From positions 2,666,001 through 2,730,000 of the forward strand of contig OZ252290.1 of the NCBI GenBank assembly GCA_965250105.1: a stretch of DNA of 64,000 nucleotides, given 5' to 3'. Each line of letters begins with the position of its first letter. The first letter of the stretch is position 1. The notes under the pieces were generated by a model that saw only the letters and a program-made list of their open reading frames with translations, had not been told where the DNA came from and made no database searches. Both the position numbers and the translations under genes were made by a program. This stretch comes from JBCBSK01 sp965250105 (lineage in GTDB: Bacteria; Pseudomonadota; Alphaproteobacteria; Rhizobiales; Tepidamorphaceae). This document shows, piece after piece, positions 1 to 8,778 of the stretch.

Positions 1-32
1 CGCATGATCCGAGGCGTCGCGGCATTCGTGGT

Positions 33-1388
33 GTGCGCGGTCTGTCGGTGATCGCCGTCGCCTGTCTGGCGACGGTTCTCCTGGCCTGGCCGATGGGCGG
101 CGCGGTTCAGGCGCGCGACGACAATCCGATCATCATGGACGGCGTGCCGGACCGCAGCGGCCCGCGCCGTTCGACCGGTGTGGTCGACGGCTTCTTCCGC
201 TCGATCTTCGGCGGCCAGCGGACACGCGAGCGTCGCGCGCGCCCTTCGCAGCGCCACCAGACGGGCCCGATCAGTGGCGGAACGTCGGCGCCCGTCGTCC
301 TGCCGGCCGCGCCGCAGCCGCTGCCGCTTGAAGTCGACGAGAAGGTGCTCGACGCCGAGGTCGTCCTGGTGCTCGGTGGCGACTATGCCGAGGACGTCGC
401 CGACGGCCTCGACGATGCCTTCGCCAAGACCAACAATGTCCGTATCGAACGGCGGATCCATCGCCGGTCGGGGCTGATCGGCGACGAGCCGGTCGACTGG
501 ATCGACGAGGTCCGGGACGCGCTCGACAGCGGGGCGCGGATCGATGCGGTCGTCATCGCCGTGGGGCTCAACGACCGCGCCGTCCTGTCCGATTCGAGCG
601 GCGACCACACGCCGCTTTCGGAACGCTGGCGCGGGCTTTACGGCGAACGCATCGACCGGCTTCTGCTGCAGCTCGCGCCGCGCCGTATCCCGGTCGTCTG
701 GGTCGGCCTCCCGCCGGTCGCCGATGCCGACAAGGCCTCCGATTTCCTGACCATGAACACGGTCTATCGGTTGCGCAGCCAGTCGGTCGGCGGGACCTAT
801 GTCGACGTCTGGCAGTCCTTCGTCGACGCGGACGGCGGTTATGCCGCCTCCGGCCCCGATATCGACGGGCAGGACCGGGTGCTGCGCGAGGATGACGGCA
901 TCGGCTTCACCCGTTCCGGCGCGCGCAAGCTCGGCTTCTTCGTCGAGCGTCCACTGCGGCGCATCCTGCGGCCCGACGCGCTGGACACGCCGATCGCCAG
1001 CGCGCCCGAAGCCTTCGACGTCGAGGAAGTCATCGCTGAGGAGCGCAGCACCGGGATCGGCCGGATCACCGCGCTGACCAATCAGGCGGTGCCGCTCGGC
1101 ATCGATCTGATCGAGACGGCGGCGGGCCGTTCGGACGGTGTCGTCAATGACGACGACACCCATCACGCGCTGTTCGTCGAGGGCGATGTCGATCTCGAAC
1201 GCATTGGCCGCGCCAATGATTTCCGCTGGCCCGGCGGCGACAGGGATGTCGAGACGGAGATCGACGCCGATCCAGACACGCCGCCAGCCGGTGGCGAAGC
1301 TGCCTCGGACGGCCCCCTCGACGGGCCGGCGGCCGGGGAAGCGACCGCGCCCAGCGCGCCGGTCGGTCCGCGCGCCGAGCTGCGCTGA
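33..1388 (+). CDS. DUF459 family SGNH/GDSL-like secreted protein
   Basis: A 451-residue protein with a hydrophobic N-terminal signal segment (about residues 3-27, ending near AVQA) suggesting export. Residues about 105-310 match the DUF459 fold: a strand VVLVLGGDYAED, a middle block VVIAVGLNDRA equivalent to the GxND block of SGNH hydrolases, and a C-terminal block with IDGQ and the DGIGFTRSGARKLG segment that resembles the usual DGxHxT motif but has F where the catalytic His normally lies. The tail (after about 340) is acidic and proline-rich. Substrate is unknown; the family is often found near cell-envelope genes. The GTG start is a guess: the frame is open to the left window edge, so the true start may lie outside. 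Downstream genes are probably a separate unit. Confidence 0.75.
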   Translation: MRGLSVIAVACLATVLLAWPMGGAVQARDDNPIIMDGVPDRSGPRRSTGVVDGFFRSIFGGQRTRERRARPSQRHQTGPISGGTSAPVVLPAAPQPLPLEVDEKVLDAEVVLVLGGDYAEDVADGLDDAFAKTNNVRIERRIHRRSGLIGDEPVDWIDEVRDALDSGARIDAVVIAVGLNDRAVLSDSSGDHTPLSERWRGLYGERIDRLLLQLAPRRIPVVWVGLPPVADADKASDFLTMNTVYRLRSQSVGGTYVDVWQSFVDADGGYAASGPDIDGQDRVLREDDGIGFTRSGARKLGFFVERPLRRILRPDALDTPIASAPEAFDVEEVIAEERSTGIGRITALTNQAVPLGIDLIETAAGRSDGVVNDDDTHHALFVEGDVDLERIGRANDFRWPGGDRDVETEIDADPDTPPAGGEAASDGPLDGPAAGEATAPSAPVGPRAELR

Positions 1389-1487
1389 CGCGCGTCATCT
1401 GGCGAGATCCGGCGACCTTTCAGCCGTCGCTCCTCGCGATGACTACGTAACCCTCTTGATTGGCACGCCGTCGTCACCGACCTGTCA

Positions 1488-1500
1488 TGCTGCGCTGCAA
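1488..1500. promoter_or_regulatory. PhaR-like box TGCTGCGCTGCAA upstream of fabI operon
   Basis: The 13-mer TGCTGCGCTGCAA is present here and again, identical, at 8667-8679; a relative with CTGC-GTT-GCAG lies at 46884-46897. The core CTGC-N3-GCA resembles TGC-rich sites described for the polyhydroxybutyrate regulator PhaR (recalled, not checked). It lies 167 bases before fabI, whose operon contains a PhaC-like protein, which makes such control reasonable. The rest of the 278-base gap before fabI shows no gene. Confidence 0.35.
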
Positions 1501-1666
1501 TATTCCACGCCGACCCTGTAACATGTTCGGGTCGATCGGTTCCGCAGGCGCCATTCGGTTCGAGGGATGGTCGCCGGCGGCGTGATCGCGCCCGGCGTGT
1601 CCCTGTTCGGCCGTATGACGCGGCGGCCAAACCCGTATATCCGGCATGAAGGCCTGGAGGATCGAG

Positions 1667-2431
1667 ATGTTCTCGCTGCAAGACCGCAAGGCGCTGATCG
1701 TCGGCATCGCCAATCGCGATTCCATCGCATTCGGCTGCGCCCAGGCCTTCAAGGCAATGGGCGCCCGCCTGGCGGTGACCTATCTGAACGACAAGGCCGA
1801 ACCCCATGTCCGGCCGCTGGCCGAGGAACTGGGCGCTGAACTGATCCTGCCGCTCAACGTGTCGGTCGATGCCCAGATGGATGCGGTCTTCGAACGCATC
1901 ACCGATCATTGGGGCGCGCTCGACATATTGCTGCATTCCATCGCCTTCTGCCCCAAGGAAGACCTGCACGCCCGGGTGGTCGACGCATCGCGCCAGGGCT
2001 TCCTCACCGCGATGGACGTGTCTTGCCATTCCTTCATCCGGCTGGTGAAACAGGCCGAGCCGCTGATGCCGAATGGCGGCACCTGTCTGACCGTCTCCTT
2101 CTACGGCTCGGAAAAGGTCGTCGAGCATTACAACATCATGGGGCCGGTCAAGGCGGCGCTGGAAGCCAGCGTGCGCTATCTCGCCGCCGATCTCGGTCCG
2201 AAGGGCATTTCCGTGCATGCGCTCTCGCCGGGCCCGCTCGCCACGCGGGCGGCCAGCGGCATCGCGCATTTCGACGCGCTGCTCAACGCGGCCGCCGAGC
2301 GCGCCCCGACCCACAAGCTCGCCACGATCGACGATGTCGGCGCCTATGCCGGCTTCCTGGCCAGCCGGCCGGCGTCCAATGTCACCGGCGGCGTGCATCA
2401 CATCGACGGCGGCTACAACATCGTCGGATAA
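1667..2431 (+). CDS. fabI: Enoyl-ACP reductase FabI (short-chain dehydrogenase fold)
   Basis: Catalyses NAD(P)H-dependent reduction of enoyl-ACP, the last step of each fatty-acid elongation cycle. The 254-residue protein begins with the FabI-type nucleotide site (ALIVGIANRDSIAFG) and carries the FabI active site Y146, Y155-x6-K162 (the YNIMGPVK block), followed by SPGPLATRAASGI and the C-terminal VTGGVHHIDGGYNIVG. Start chosen at the ATG preceded by GGAGGA with about 6 bases spacing; an upstream in-frame ATG at 1646 lacks a site. The DUF3141 gene follows after 11 bases, so the two are co-transcribed. Being in an acyl-phosphate/PHA-like operon rather than a fatty-acid cluster, this is likely a second, accessory FabI copy of the genome (inference). 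Confidence 0.9.
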   Translation: MFSLQDRKALIVGIANRDSIAFGCAQAFKAMGARLAVTYLNDKAEPHVRPLAEELGAELILPLNVSVDAQMDAVFERITDHWGALDILLHSIAFCPKEDLHARVVDASRQGFLTAMDVSCHSFIRLVKQAEPLMPNGGTCLTVSFYGSEKVVEHYNIMGPVKAALEASVRYLAADLGPKGISVHALSPGPLATRAASGIAHFDALLNAAAERAPTHKLATIDDVGAYAGFLASRPASNVTGGVHHIDGGYNIVG

Positions 2432-2442
2432 GGAGCTTCCAA

Positions 2443-4812
2443 ATGGTCGACCTGTCGTCCCTCACCCATCCCAAGCTCGGCCTGCATGAACGCTATGAAG
2501 CGGCGACGGCGCGCTCGGCGGTGGCCTCGCGCCAGACGGAAAGCCTGTTGCGCGTGATGAGCCGTCGCCTGAAGAGCATGGCCGATGTGCATGGCGAGCG
2601 GACGCGGGCGACCTTCGAACAGATGAGCGAGATCGCCCATCTCCTGGCGCAGACCGACGACCGGGGACAGGCGGCGCTCGGCGCCTATCTGACCGATGCG
2701 ACCCAACGCTTCATCATGACCGCCGACGCGATGCGCGAGCGCGGCGATGTCGCCATCACCCATGAGGCGGCGGGCCTGCCGCCGGTCCTGATCTATGACT
2801 ATGAGATCGCCGTCGACGGCATGGATCTCAAGCGGCCGGTCAACTATTACCTCTTGCGCATCCTGCCGCCCGAGGGTGTCCAGACCTTCAACTGGAAGCG
2901 GCCCTATGTGGTGATCGACCCGCGCGCCGGCCACGGTGCCGGCATCGGCGGGTTCAAGCCCGACAGCCAGGTCGGCGTCGCGCTGGCCGACGGCCATCCG
3001 GTCTATTTCGTCGCCTTCCGACCCGATCCCGTGCCCGGCCAGACGCTGGCCGATGTCACCCATGCCGAGGCCGCCTTCCTCAAGGCGATCCATGCCGAAC
3101 ACCCCGATTCGCCGCGCCCGATCATCGTCGGCAACTGCCAGGGCGGCTGGGCCACCATGCTCTTGGCGGCGACCAATCCCGACATCACCGGGCCGATCGT
3201 GATCAATGGCGCGCCCTTGGCCTACTGGTCGGGCGAACTCGGCGAGAACCCGATGCGCTACAATGGCGGGCTGTTGGGTGGGGCGCTGCCGGCGCTGGTG
3301 CTCAGCGATCTCGGTGACGGTGTCTTCGACGGCGCCAATCTGGTGATGAATTTCGAGCTGCTCAATCCGGGCCGCACGCTGTTCCGCAAATATTTCGACA
3401 TCTACGCCAATATCGACAAGGGCCGCGAGCGCTTCCTCGAATTCGAGCGCTGGTGGAGCGGCTTCTACATGATGAACGAGGCCGAGATCCGCTGGATCGT
3501 CGAGCAGCTTTTCGTCGGCAACCGGCTGGCGCGCGGCGAGGCGCGGCTCGAACATGGCCGGCATCTCGACCTGAAGCAGATCCGCTCGCCGATCGTTGTC
3601 TTCGCCAGCCGCGGCGACAACATCACGCCGCCGCAGCAGGCGCTGAACTGGATCGTCGACACCTATGCCGACGAAAACGAGATCCGCATCCGTGGCCAGC
3701 GCATCATCTACATGGTGCACGACTCGATCGGCCATCTCGGCATTTTCGTGTCGTCCAAGGTTGCCAAGCGCGAACACACCGAAATGGCCTCGACGCTGAA
3801 GACCATCGAGGCGCTGCGGCCGGGCCTCTATGAGATGGTCATCGAGGAGATGATCGGCGAGGGCGCCGATGCCCAGTTCGTCGTCTCCTTCGAGGAGCGC
3901 AACCTGGCGGACATTTCCAAGCTCGACGACGGGCGCGACGACGAGGAACCCTTCGCGGCCGTCGCCCGGCTGTCGGAACTCGGCACCGAACTCTACGACC
4001 TGACATGGCGGCCGATCGTGCAGTCGACATCGACGCCGGTCGGCGCGGAAATGATGCGCAAGAGCCATCCGATGCGGCTGCAGCGGACGCTTTTTTCAAG
4101 CCGCAACCCGATGCTCGCCGCCCTGCCCAGCATGGCGCAGGCGGTCGAGGAAGCGCGCAAGCCCGTCGACGGGTCCAACCCCTATCTCCTGATCGAGCGG
4201 TTGTGGGCCGATGCGATCGAGCAGAGCTTCGATCTCTATCGCGACATGCGGGACGCGGCCTATGAATTGAGCTTCTTCGCGATCTACGGCTCGCCCTTCA
4301 TGCAGTGGCTCGGACAGACGCACGCCTTCCAGCGCACCCGCAAGGACGTCAACGAATTGCGCTTCCTGCCCGAGGTGGAAGCCGCCCTCATGAATGTCGA
4401 GCGCGGCGGCTTCGAGGAAGCGGTCATCCGCATGCTGATCGTGCTCGCCGAGGCGCGCGGCTCGGTGCGCCGGTCGCGGCTCGAACGTTCCGCCAAGGTG
4501 CTGACCCAGGACGAGCCGTTCAAGTCGCTCGGCGCGGCGAAGCGCGCCCGCCTCATTCACGAACAGACGCTGATCGTCACTTTCGAGCATGATGCCGCGC
4601 TGGCCGCCCTGCCGGTCCTGCTCGGCGACATGGCCGACCGTCAGCGCGCCGTCGACGTCGTCGAATTCATCGCCGGTCCGCTCGAGGAGATGGAACCCAA
4701 TACGATCCACGCCCTGCAGGCGTTTCGCCGGGTTCTCGACCTGCCGCAGCTCGCGGCGCGGGCGATCCTGAACGATCCGCTGGCGACGCCGGATGCGGAA
4801 GCGGCTCAGTAA
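2443..4812 (+). CDS. DUF3141 protein, PHA-synthase-like alpha/beta hydrolase
   Basis: A 789-residue cytoplasmic protein. Residues about 110-450 form an alpha/beta-hydrolase domain like class III/I PHA synthases: the nucleophile elbow is VGNCQGGW with Cys232 in place of Ser, as in PhaC, an Asp in SRGDNITPP (D392) and a His in DSIGHLG (H431) complete the triad. Residues about 520-789 are helical and match the C-terminal part of DUF3141. Start is the ATG after AGGAG (2431-2435). It sits between fabI and the MaoC-phosphotransacetylase gene, the common order for this family in alphaproteobacteria. A role in hydroxyacyl-CoA/acyl handling is likely; true polyester synthesis is not shown. The reading frame is open well upstream, overlapping fabI, but that part is a shadow. 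Confidence 0.85.
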   Translation: MVDLSSLTHPKLGLHERYEAATARSAVASRQTESLLRVMSRRLKSMADVHGERTRATFEQMSEIAHLLAQTDDRGQAALGAYLTDATQRFIMTADAMRERGDVAITHEAAGLPPVLIYDYEIAVDGMDLKRPVNYYLLRILPPEGVQTFNWKRPYVVIDPRAGHGAGIGGFKPDSQVGVALADGHPVYFVAFRPDPVPGQTLADVTHAEAAFLKAIHAEHPDSPRPIIVGNCQGGWATMLLAATNPDITGPIVINGAPLAYWSGELGENPMRYNGGLLGGALPALVLSDLGDGVFDGANLVMNFELLNPGRTLFRKYFDIYANIDKGRERFLEFERWWSGFYMMNEAEIRWIVEQLFVGNRLARGEARLEHGRHLDLKQIRSPIVVFASRGDNITPPQQALNWIVDTYADENEIRIRGQRIIYMVHDSIGHLGIFVSSKVAKREHTEMASTLKTIEALRPGLYEMVIEEMIGEGADAQFVVSFEERNLADISKLDDGRDDEEPFAAVARLSELGTELYDLTWRPIVQSTSTPVGAEMMRKSHPMRLQRTLFSSRNPMLAALPSMAQAVEEARKPVDGSNPYLLIERLWADAIEQSFDLYRDMRDAAYELSFFAIYGSPFMQWLGQTHAFQRTRKDVNELRFLPEVEAALMNVERGGFEEAVIRMLIVLAEARGSVRRSRLERSAKVLTQDEPFKSLGAAKRARLIHEQTLIVTFEHDAALAALPVLLGDMADRQRAVDVVEFIAGPLEEMEPNTIHALQAFRRVLDLPQLAARAILNDPLATPDAEAAQ

Positions 4813-4947
4813 AGGCGCGGTTGCGCTCGAGGCTGCCCGCATAGCATAGCGGTCTGGACGGCAGGCCCCCGGACGCCGGCCCGGCCGGGCACTTTGGATG
4901 ACGCGGCGTCCGGCCGGTGTGAGTCGCTGGAACCGATGGAGAAGACC

Positions 4948-6369
4948 ATGCGATCGAACAAGACGTTTGACGAGATCGAAATCGGCGACAGCGCGTCGAT
5001 GACCCGGAACTGTTCGGCCAATGATCTCTACGTTTTCGCCCATGCCTCGGGCAATCTGAACCCGCTGCACATCCCCGAGATCGACCGTGACAATGACGGC
5101 AAGAAGGACGATCCGGTGGCGCCGTCGATGTGGATCGGCGCGCTTGTCTCCGCCGTTCTCGGCAATCTGCTGCCGGGGCCGGGCACGCTCTATCGCGAAC
5201 AGAGTTTCCGCTTTCCCGGCCGCGCCCATGTCGGCGACGAACTGATCGCGACGGTCACCGTGCGCGAAAAGAGCGCGGGCGACCTGGTGCGGCTCGACAC
5301 CCGTGTCGAGCGCGCCGACGGCACGCTGATCGCCGAAGGCGTGGCCGATGTCATCGCGCCCGAGCACAAGCTGCATTTCGAGGATCACGAACTGCCCGCG
5401 CTCACCGTGCAGCGGCATGTCCATTTCGACCGGCTGATCGAGGCGTGCGTCGATCTCGAGCCGCTCAAGACGGCGGTCGTCTGTCCCGATGACAAGAATT
5501 CGCTCGCCGGCGCGGTGCTCGCCGCCGAAGCCGGCCTCATCGAGCCCATTCTGATCGGCTCGCGCAAGCGCGTCGCCGACACCGCCGAACAATGCGATGT
5601 CGACCTGTCGCGCTTCGAGTTCATCGATATCGAGGACGAGCCGGAAGCCGCCGCGCGGGGCGTCGCGCTGGTGCATGAAAACCGGGTCGAAGCCCTGATG
5701 AAGGGCCATATCCATTCCGACGATCTGCTCAAGGAAGTCGTCAAGCGCAATGGCGGGCTGCGCACCACGCGCCGGCTCAGCCATGTCTTCGTCATGGACG
5801 TGCCGGGCCGGCCGCAGCCGCTGATCATCTCCGATGCGGCGATCAACATCGCCCCGGATCTCGAAACCAAGGTGTCGATCGTCCAGAACGCCATCGACGT
5901 CGCGCTGGCGCTCGGCAATCCCGAGCCCAAGGTGGGCATTCTGTCGGCGGTCGAAACCGTCAATCCGGCGATCCCCTCGACGCTCGATGCCGCCGTCCTG
6001 GCCAAGATGGCCGAGCGCGGCCAGATCAAGGGCGGCGTCGTCGACGGCCCGCTCGCCATGGACAATGCGGTCGACGTTCAGGCCGCCCGCACCAAGGGCA
6101 TCACCTCGCTCGTCGCCGGTCATGCCGAGGTGCTGATCGTGCCCAATCTCGAAGCCGGCAACATGCTGGCCAAGGAACTGACCTTCGTCGCCCATGCCGA
6201 GGCGGCGGGGCTCGTGGTCGGCGCCAAGGTGCCGGTCATGCTGACGAGCCGGGCCGATGACGAACGTTCGCGGCTCGCTTCCTGCGCGCTGGCGCTTCTC
6301 TATCGGGAATGGCGCCGGACCGGCGTGTCGCCGGCTGCCCGCGCGCCGCTCGCCAAGGCCGCCGAATGA
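4948..6369 (+). CDS. MaoC-like hydratase fused to phosphate acetyl/butyryltransferase
   Basis: 473 residues. Residues 1-150 are a MaoC/hotdog (R)-enoyl-CoA hydratase-like domain; residues about 160-465 are a phosphotransacetylase/phosphobutyryltransferase domain ending with the conserved TSRADDERSRLASC block, which would convert acyl-CoA and phosphate to acyl phosphate for the kinase that follows. The hydratase motif reads FAHASGNLNPLH: His41 is present but the catalytic Asp of PhaJ/MaoC is Asn36, so the hydratase step may be weak or lost. Start at 4948 follows GGAG at 4938; in-frame ATG 4936 and TTG 4894 are less well placed. It lies 135 bases after DUF3141 and 34 before the kinase. Confidence 0.88.
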   Translation: MRSNKTFDEIEIGDSASMTRNCSANDLYVFAHASGNLNPLHIPEIDRDNDGKKDDPVAPSMWIGALVSAVLGNLLPGPGTLYREQSFRFPGRAHVGDELIATVTVREKSAGDLVRLDTRVERADGTLIAEGVADVIAPEHKLHFEDHELPALTVQRHVHFDRLIEACVDLEPLKTAVVCPDDKNSLAGAVLAAEAGLIEPILIGSRKRVADTAEQCDVDLSRFEFIDIEDEPEAAARGVALVHENRVEALMKGHIHSDDLLKEVVKRNGGLRTTRRLSHVFVMDVPGRPQPLIISDAAINIAPDLETKVSIVQNAIDVALALGNPEPKVGILSAVETVNPAIPSTLDAAVLAKMAERGQIKGGVVDGPLAMDNAVDVQAARTKGITSLVAGHAEVLIVPNLEAGNMLAKELTFVAHAEAAGLVVGAKVPVMLTSRADDERSRLASCALALLYREWRRTGVSPAARAPLAKAAE

Positions 6370-6403
6370 TGGACAATCACCGGGATCGGAGCAGCGGTCG
6401 GTC

Positions 6404-7612
6404 ATGACGACGGGAAATGTGCTTGTTCTCAACGCCGGGTCGTCGAGCCTGAAATTCGCGCTCTTCGCGCCCTCCGATCACGGCGACGGGCTGACCGATC
6501 TGTGTCGCGGCCAGATCGACGGCATCGGCAGCCAGCCGCATTTCAAGGCCGCTTCGCCGGACGGACGCATCGCCGATGCGCGCGATCTGGATGCCGGCAA
6601 GGTCGCCGGCCAGCCCGGCGCGATGGATTTCCTGCTCGGCTGGATCGAAACGGCCTTTCCCGGCCTCGACATACCATTGGTCGGCCATCGCGTGGTGCAT
6701 GGCGGTGTATCCTATGCCGCGCCGGTGATCGTCGATCCGGCGACGCGAGCAGCGCTCGACGCCTTCATTCCGATGGCGATCCTGCACCAGCCGCACAATC
6801 TCGCCGGGATCGACGCGGCCATGGAGGCCTTTCCGTCGGCGCTCCAGGTTGCCTGTTTCGATACCGCCTTCCATCGCGACCATCCCTGGGTCAACGACAC
6901 CTTCGCGCTGCCGCGCGACTATTACGACATGGGCATCAGGCGCTACGGATTTCACGGCCTGTCCTATGAGTACATCTCGGGCCGGCTGAAGGCGGCCTGG
7001 CCGGAGCTCGGCTCGGGCCGCGTCGTGGTCGCCCATCTCGGCAATGGCGCGTCGATGTGCGCGCTGCGCGACGGACGTTCGGTCGGCTCGACCATGGGCT
7101 TTTCGGCGCTCGACGGGCTGCCCATGGGCACCCGCTGCGGCCAGATCGATCCGGGCGTGCTGCTCTATCTCATGGGCGAGAAGGGCATGACGGCCGATGC
7201 GATCTCGGATCTTCTCTACAAGGACTCCGGGCTGAAGGGGCTGTCGGGCATCAGCAACGACATGCGCGAACTGGAAGCCTCGCCCGAGCCGGAGGCGCGT
7301 CAGGCGATCGACTATTTCGTGTTCCGCATCCGCCGCGAATTCGGTGCCATGGCGGCGGTGTTGCAGGGGCTCGACGCCATCGTGTTCACCGGTGGCATCG
7401 GCGAGAACGCCCGGAACATTCGCCGCGACGTGCTCGACGGCATGGGCTGGCTCGGCGTCGAACTCGACGAGGCCGCCAATGAGGCGGGCCTCGAGGAGAT
7501 CTCGACGCCCGCTTCGGCGGTCAAGGTACTCGTCGTCAAGACGAATGAGGAACTGATGATCGCGCGCCACTGCGTCACGCTGGCGGCGGCGCGGGCCAAG
7601 GCCGCCGAATAA
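6404..7612 (+). CDS. ackA: Acetate/propionate kinase
   Basis: Transfers phosphate between acyl phosphate and ADP, giving ATP and the free acid. The 402-residue protein has all family signatures: LNAGSSSLKF at the N-terminus, VGHRVVHGG, the FHGLSYEY block, HLGNGASMCAL, GFSALDGLPMGTRCG, FTGGIGENA, and a C-terminal TNEELMIAR with the catalytic-region Glu. Length is normal. ATG 6404 gives a start that lines up exactly with the family; the longer frame back to 6257 is overlap with the previous gene. With the phosphotransacetylase domain upstream it forms an acyl-CoA to acid overflow or recovery route. The stop codon lies inside the first unit of a 31-bp tandem repeat. Confidence 0.93.
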   Translation: MTTGNVLVLNAGSSSLKFALFAPSDHGDGLTDLCRGQIDGIGSQPHFKAASPDGRIADARDLDAGKVAGQPGAMDFLLGWIETAFPGLDIPLVGHRVVHGGVSYAAPVIVDPATRAALDAFIPMAILHQPHNLAGIDAAMEAFPSALQVACFDTAFHRDHPWVNDTFALPRDYYDMGIRRYGFHGLSYEYISGRLKAAWPELGSGRVVVAHLGNGASMCALRDGRSVGSTMGFSALDGLPMGTRCGQIDPGVLLYLMGEKGMTADAISDLLYKDSGLKGLSGISNDMRELEASPEPEARQAIDYFVFRIRREFGAMAAVLQGLDAIVFTGGIGENARNIRRDVLDGMGWLGVELDEAANEAGLEEISTPASAVKVLVVKTNEELMIARHCVTLAAARAKAAE

Positions 7613-7711
7613 GCGGCCGCACTAACGACGGCCCGCCGAATAGGTGGCCGCGCTAACAACGGCCTGTCGAATAGGCGACCGCGCTAGCAAAGGTCGGCCG
7701 AACAGGCGCCC
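7603..7711. repeat. 31-bp direct tandem repeat, about 3.5 units
   Basis: Units start at 7603, 7634, 7665 and (partial) 7696. Each reads roughly CGCCGAATA-gG-GGCCGCGCTAAC-AACGGCC. The first unit contains the last codons and stop of ackA (GCC GAA TAA); units 2 and 3 repeat that tail with TAG. Divergence is low between units 1 and 2 (four differences) and greater in 3. The array fills nearly the whole gap between the convergent ackA and aldolase genes. Confidence 0.85.
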
Positions 7712-7716
7712 TTGCC

Positions 7717-8496
7717 TTACTTGGCGTAGTCCGAGCCGTCGCGGTCGAGGATTTCCTTCAGATCGGCGAAATGGCGCACGCCCATCTCCGGATAGTCCTC
7801 GAGTTCGCGCGCGGTCTTCTCGGCGATGTCGTCGGCGAGACGCCGCATCGGCCGGCCGGTCCACAGCGCCTTGATATAGGTCTCGCAGGCGCGCTCGAAA
7901 TAATAGAGCCGGTCGAAAGTCTCGGCCACTGTGTCGCCAATCACCAGCACGCCGTGATTGCCCATCACCATCACCTTGACCTTGGGGTCGGCGAACAATT
8001 CGGCGCAGCGCTCGCCCTCTTCCTCGAAGGCGAGCCCGCCATAGCCCTCGTCGACGACGACGCGGTTGAAGAACATCGCCGTGTTCTGGTCGATCGGCGG
8101 CAGGGTGGAATCGGCCAGGCTCGCCAGCACCGTCGCATGCACCGAATGGACATGCAGCGCGCAGCGGGCATGGCGGCATTTGCGGTGCAGCGACCCGTGC
8201 AGGCCCCAGGCCGTGGCGTCGGGCGCGTCGGGATGGTCGAGCGTCGTCGGGTCGTTGGCATCGAGCAGCAGAAGGTCGGACGCGCGGATCAGCGAGAAAT
8301 GGCGCTGGTTCGGATTGATCAGGAACCGGGTACCGTCGTCATTGACCGCGAGCGAGAAGTGACTAGCGACCGCTTCATGCATGTTCAGCCGGGCGGCCCA
8401 GCGAAAGGCGGCGGCGAGATCGACGCGCTCCTGCCAGAACGCCTGATTGTGCGCCAACGGGTCGCGGCCCGCGGTTTCGATCGCCGTCACGCTCAT
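7717..8496 (-). CDS. Class II aldolase/adducin family protein
   Basis: A 259-residue zinc-dependent class II aldolase/adducin-fold protein. Metal ligands are visible as HVHSVH (middle) and the GNHGVLVIG block that follows; a Glu/Asp pair in the VDEGYGG segment is in the usual substrate region. The AWGLHGSLHR block matches adducin-like members annotated as class II aldolase, which act on small phosphorylated sugars or hydroxy acids; substrate here cannot be read. Start ATG at 8496 is preceded by AGGAGG (8503-8508). The frame continues far upstream across the opposite-strand ATPase gene, but that extension is a shadow. It stands alone, convergent with ackA and divergent from the P-type ATPase. 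Confidence 0.85.
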   Translation of the reverse strand: MSVTAIETAGRDPLAHNQAFWQERVDLAAAFRWAARLNMHEAVASHFSLAVNDDGTRFLINPNQRHFSLIRASDLLLLDANDPTTLDHPDAPDATAWGLHGSLHRKCRHARCALHVHSVHATVLASLADSTLPPIDQNTAMFFNRVVVDEGYGGLAFEEEGERCAELFADPKVKVMVMGNHGVLVIGDTVAETFDRLYYFERACETYIKALWTGRPMRRLADDIAEKTARELEDYPEMGVRHFADLKEILDRDGSDYAK

Positions 8497-8666
8497 ATCG
8501 GCCTCCTCGATTTTTTCATTGGGGAATGCGTTGTTTGCCGCATGATCGGCAAAACCGGTCGGGCGGGCAAGCGGATTCGCCGTTGCGGGCCCGAGAATCG
8601 GCCCGCCATTTGACCCGCCGCAAGGTGTCGCCGCGACCCTTGGGTCATCAGCGGGGCGGCAGGTGT

Positions 8667-8679
8667 TGCTGCGCTGCAA
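8667..8679. promoter_or_regulatory. Second copy of TGCTGCGCTGCAA box
   Basis: Identical 13-mer to 1488-1500, here followed by an A-tract. It lies in the 282-base divergent gap between the class II aldolase and the P-type ATPase and could affect either. The rest of the gap holds no recognisable gene. Confidence 0.3.
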
Positions 8680-8778
8680 AAAAACCGCGCGGCGCACGGC
8701 CTGGTGCCGGCCCGGTTCCCGCTTGGGGATGATCGAGTGGCCTGGAAATCTTGTCGAAGGACGCGTCGAGGAGGCGTG

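Noticed and set aside
1909..2442. N-terminal extension of the DUF3141 frame inside fabI
   Set aside because: It overlaps fabI in another frame; the ATG at 2443 with AGGAG gives the family N-terminus.
4096..6432. 778-residue minus-strand frame opposite DUF3141 and the phosphotransacetylase fusion
   Set aside because: Shadow; no recognisable domain and opposite to conserved genes.
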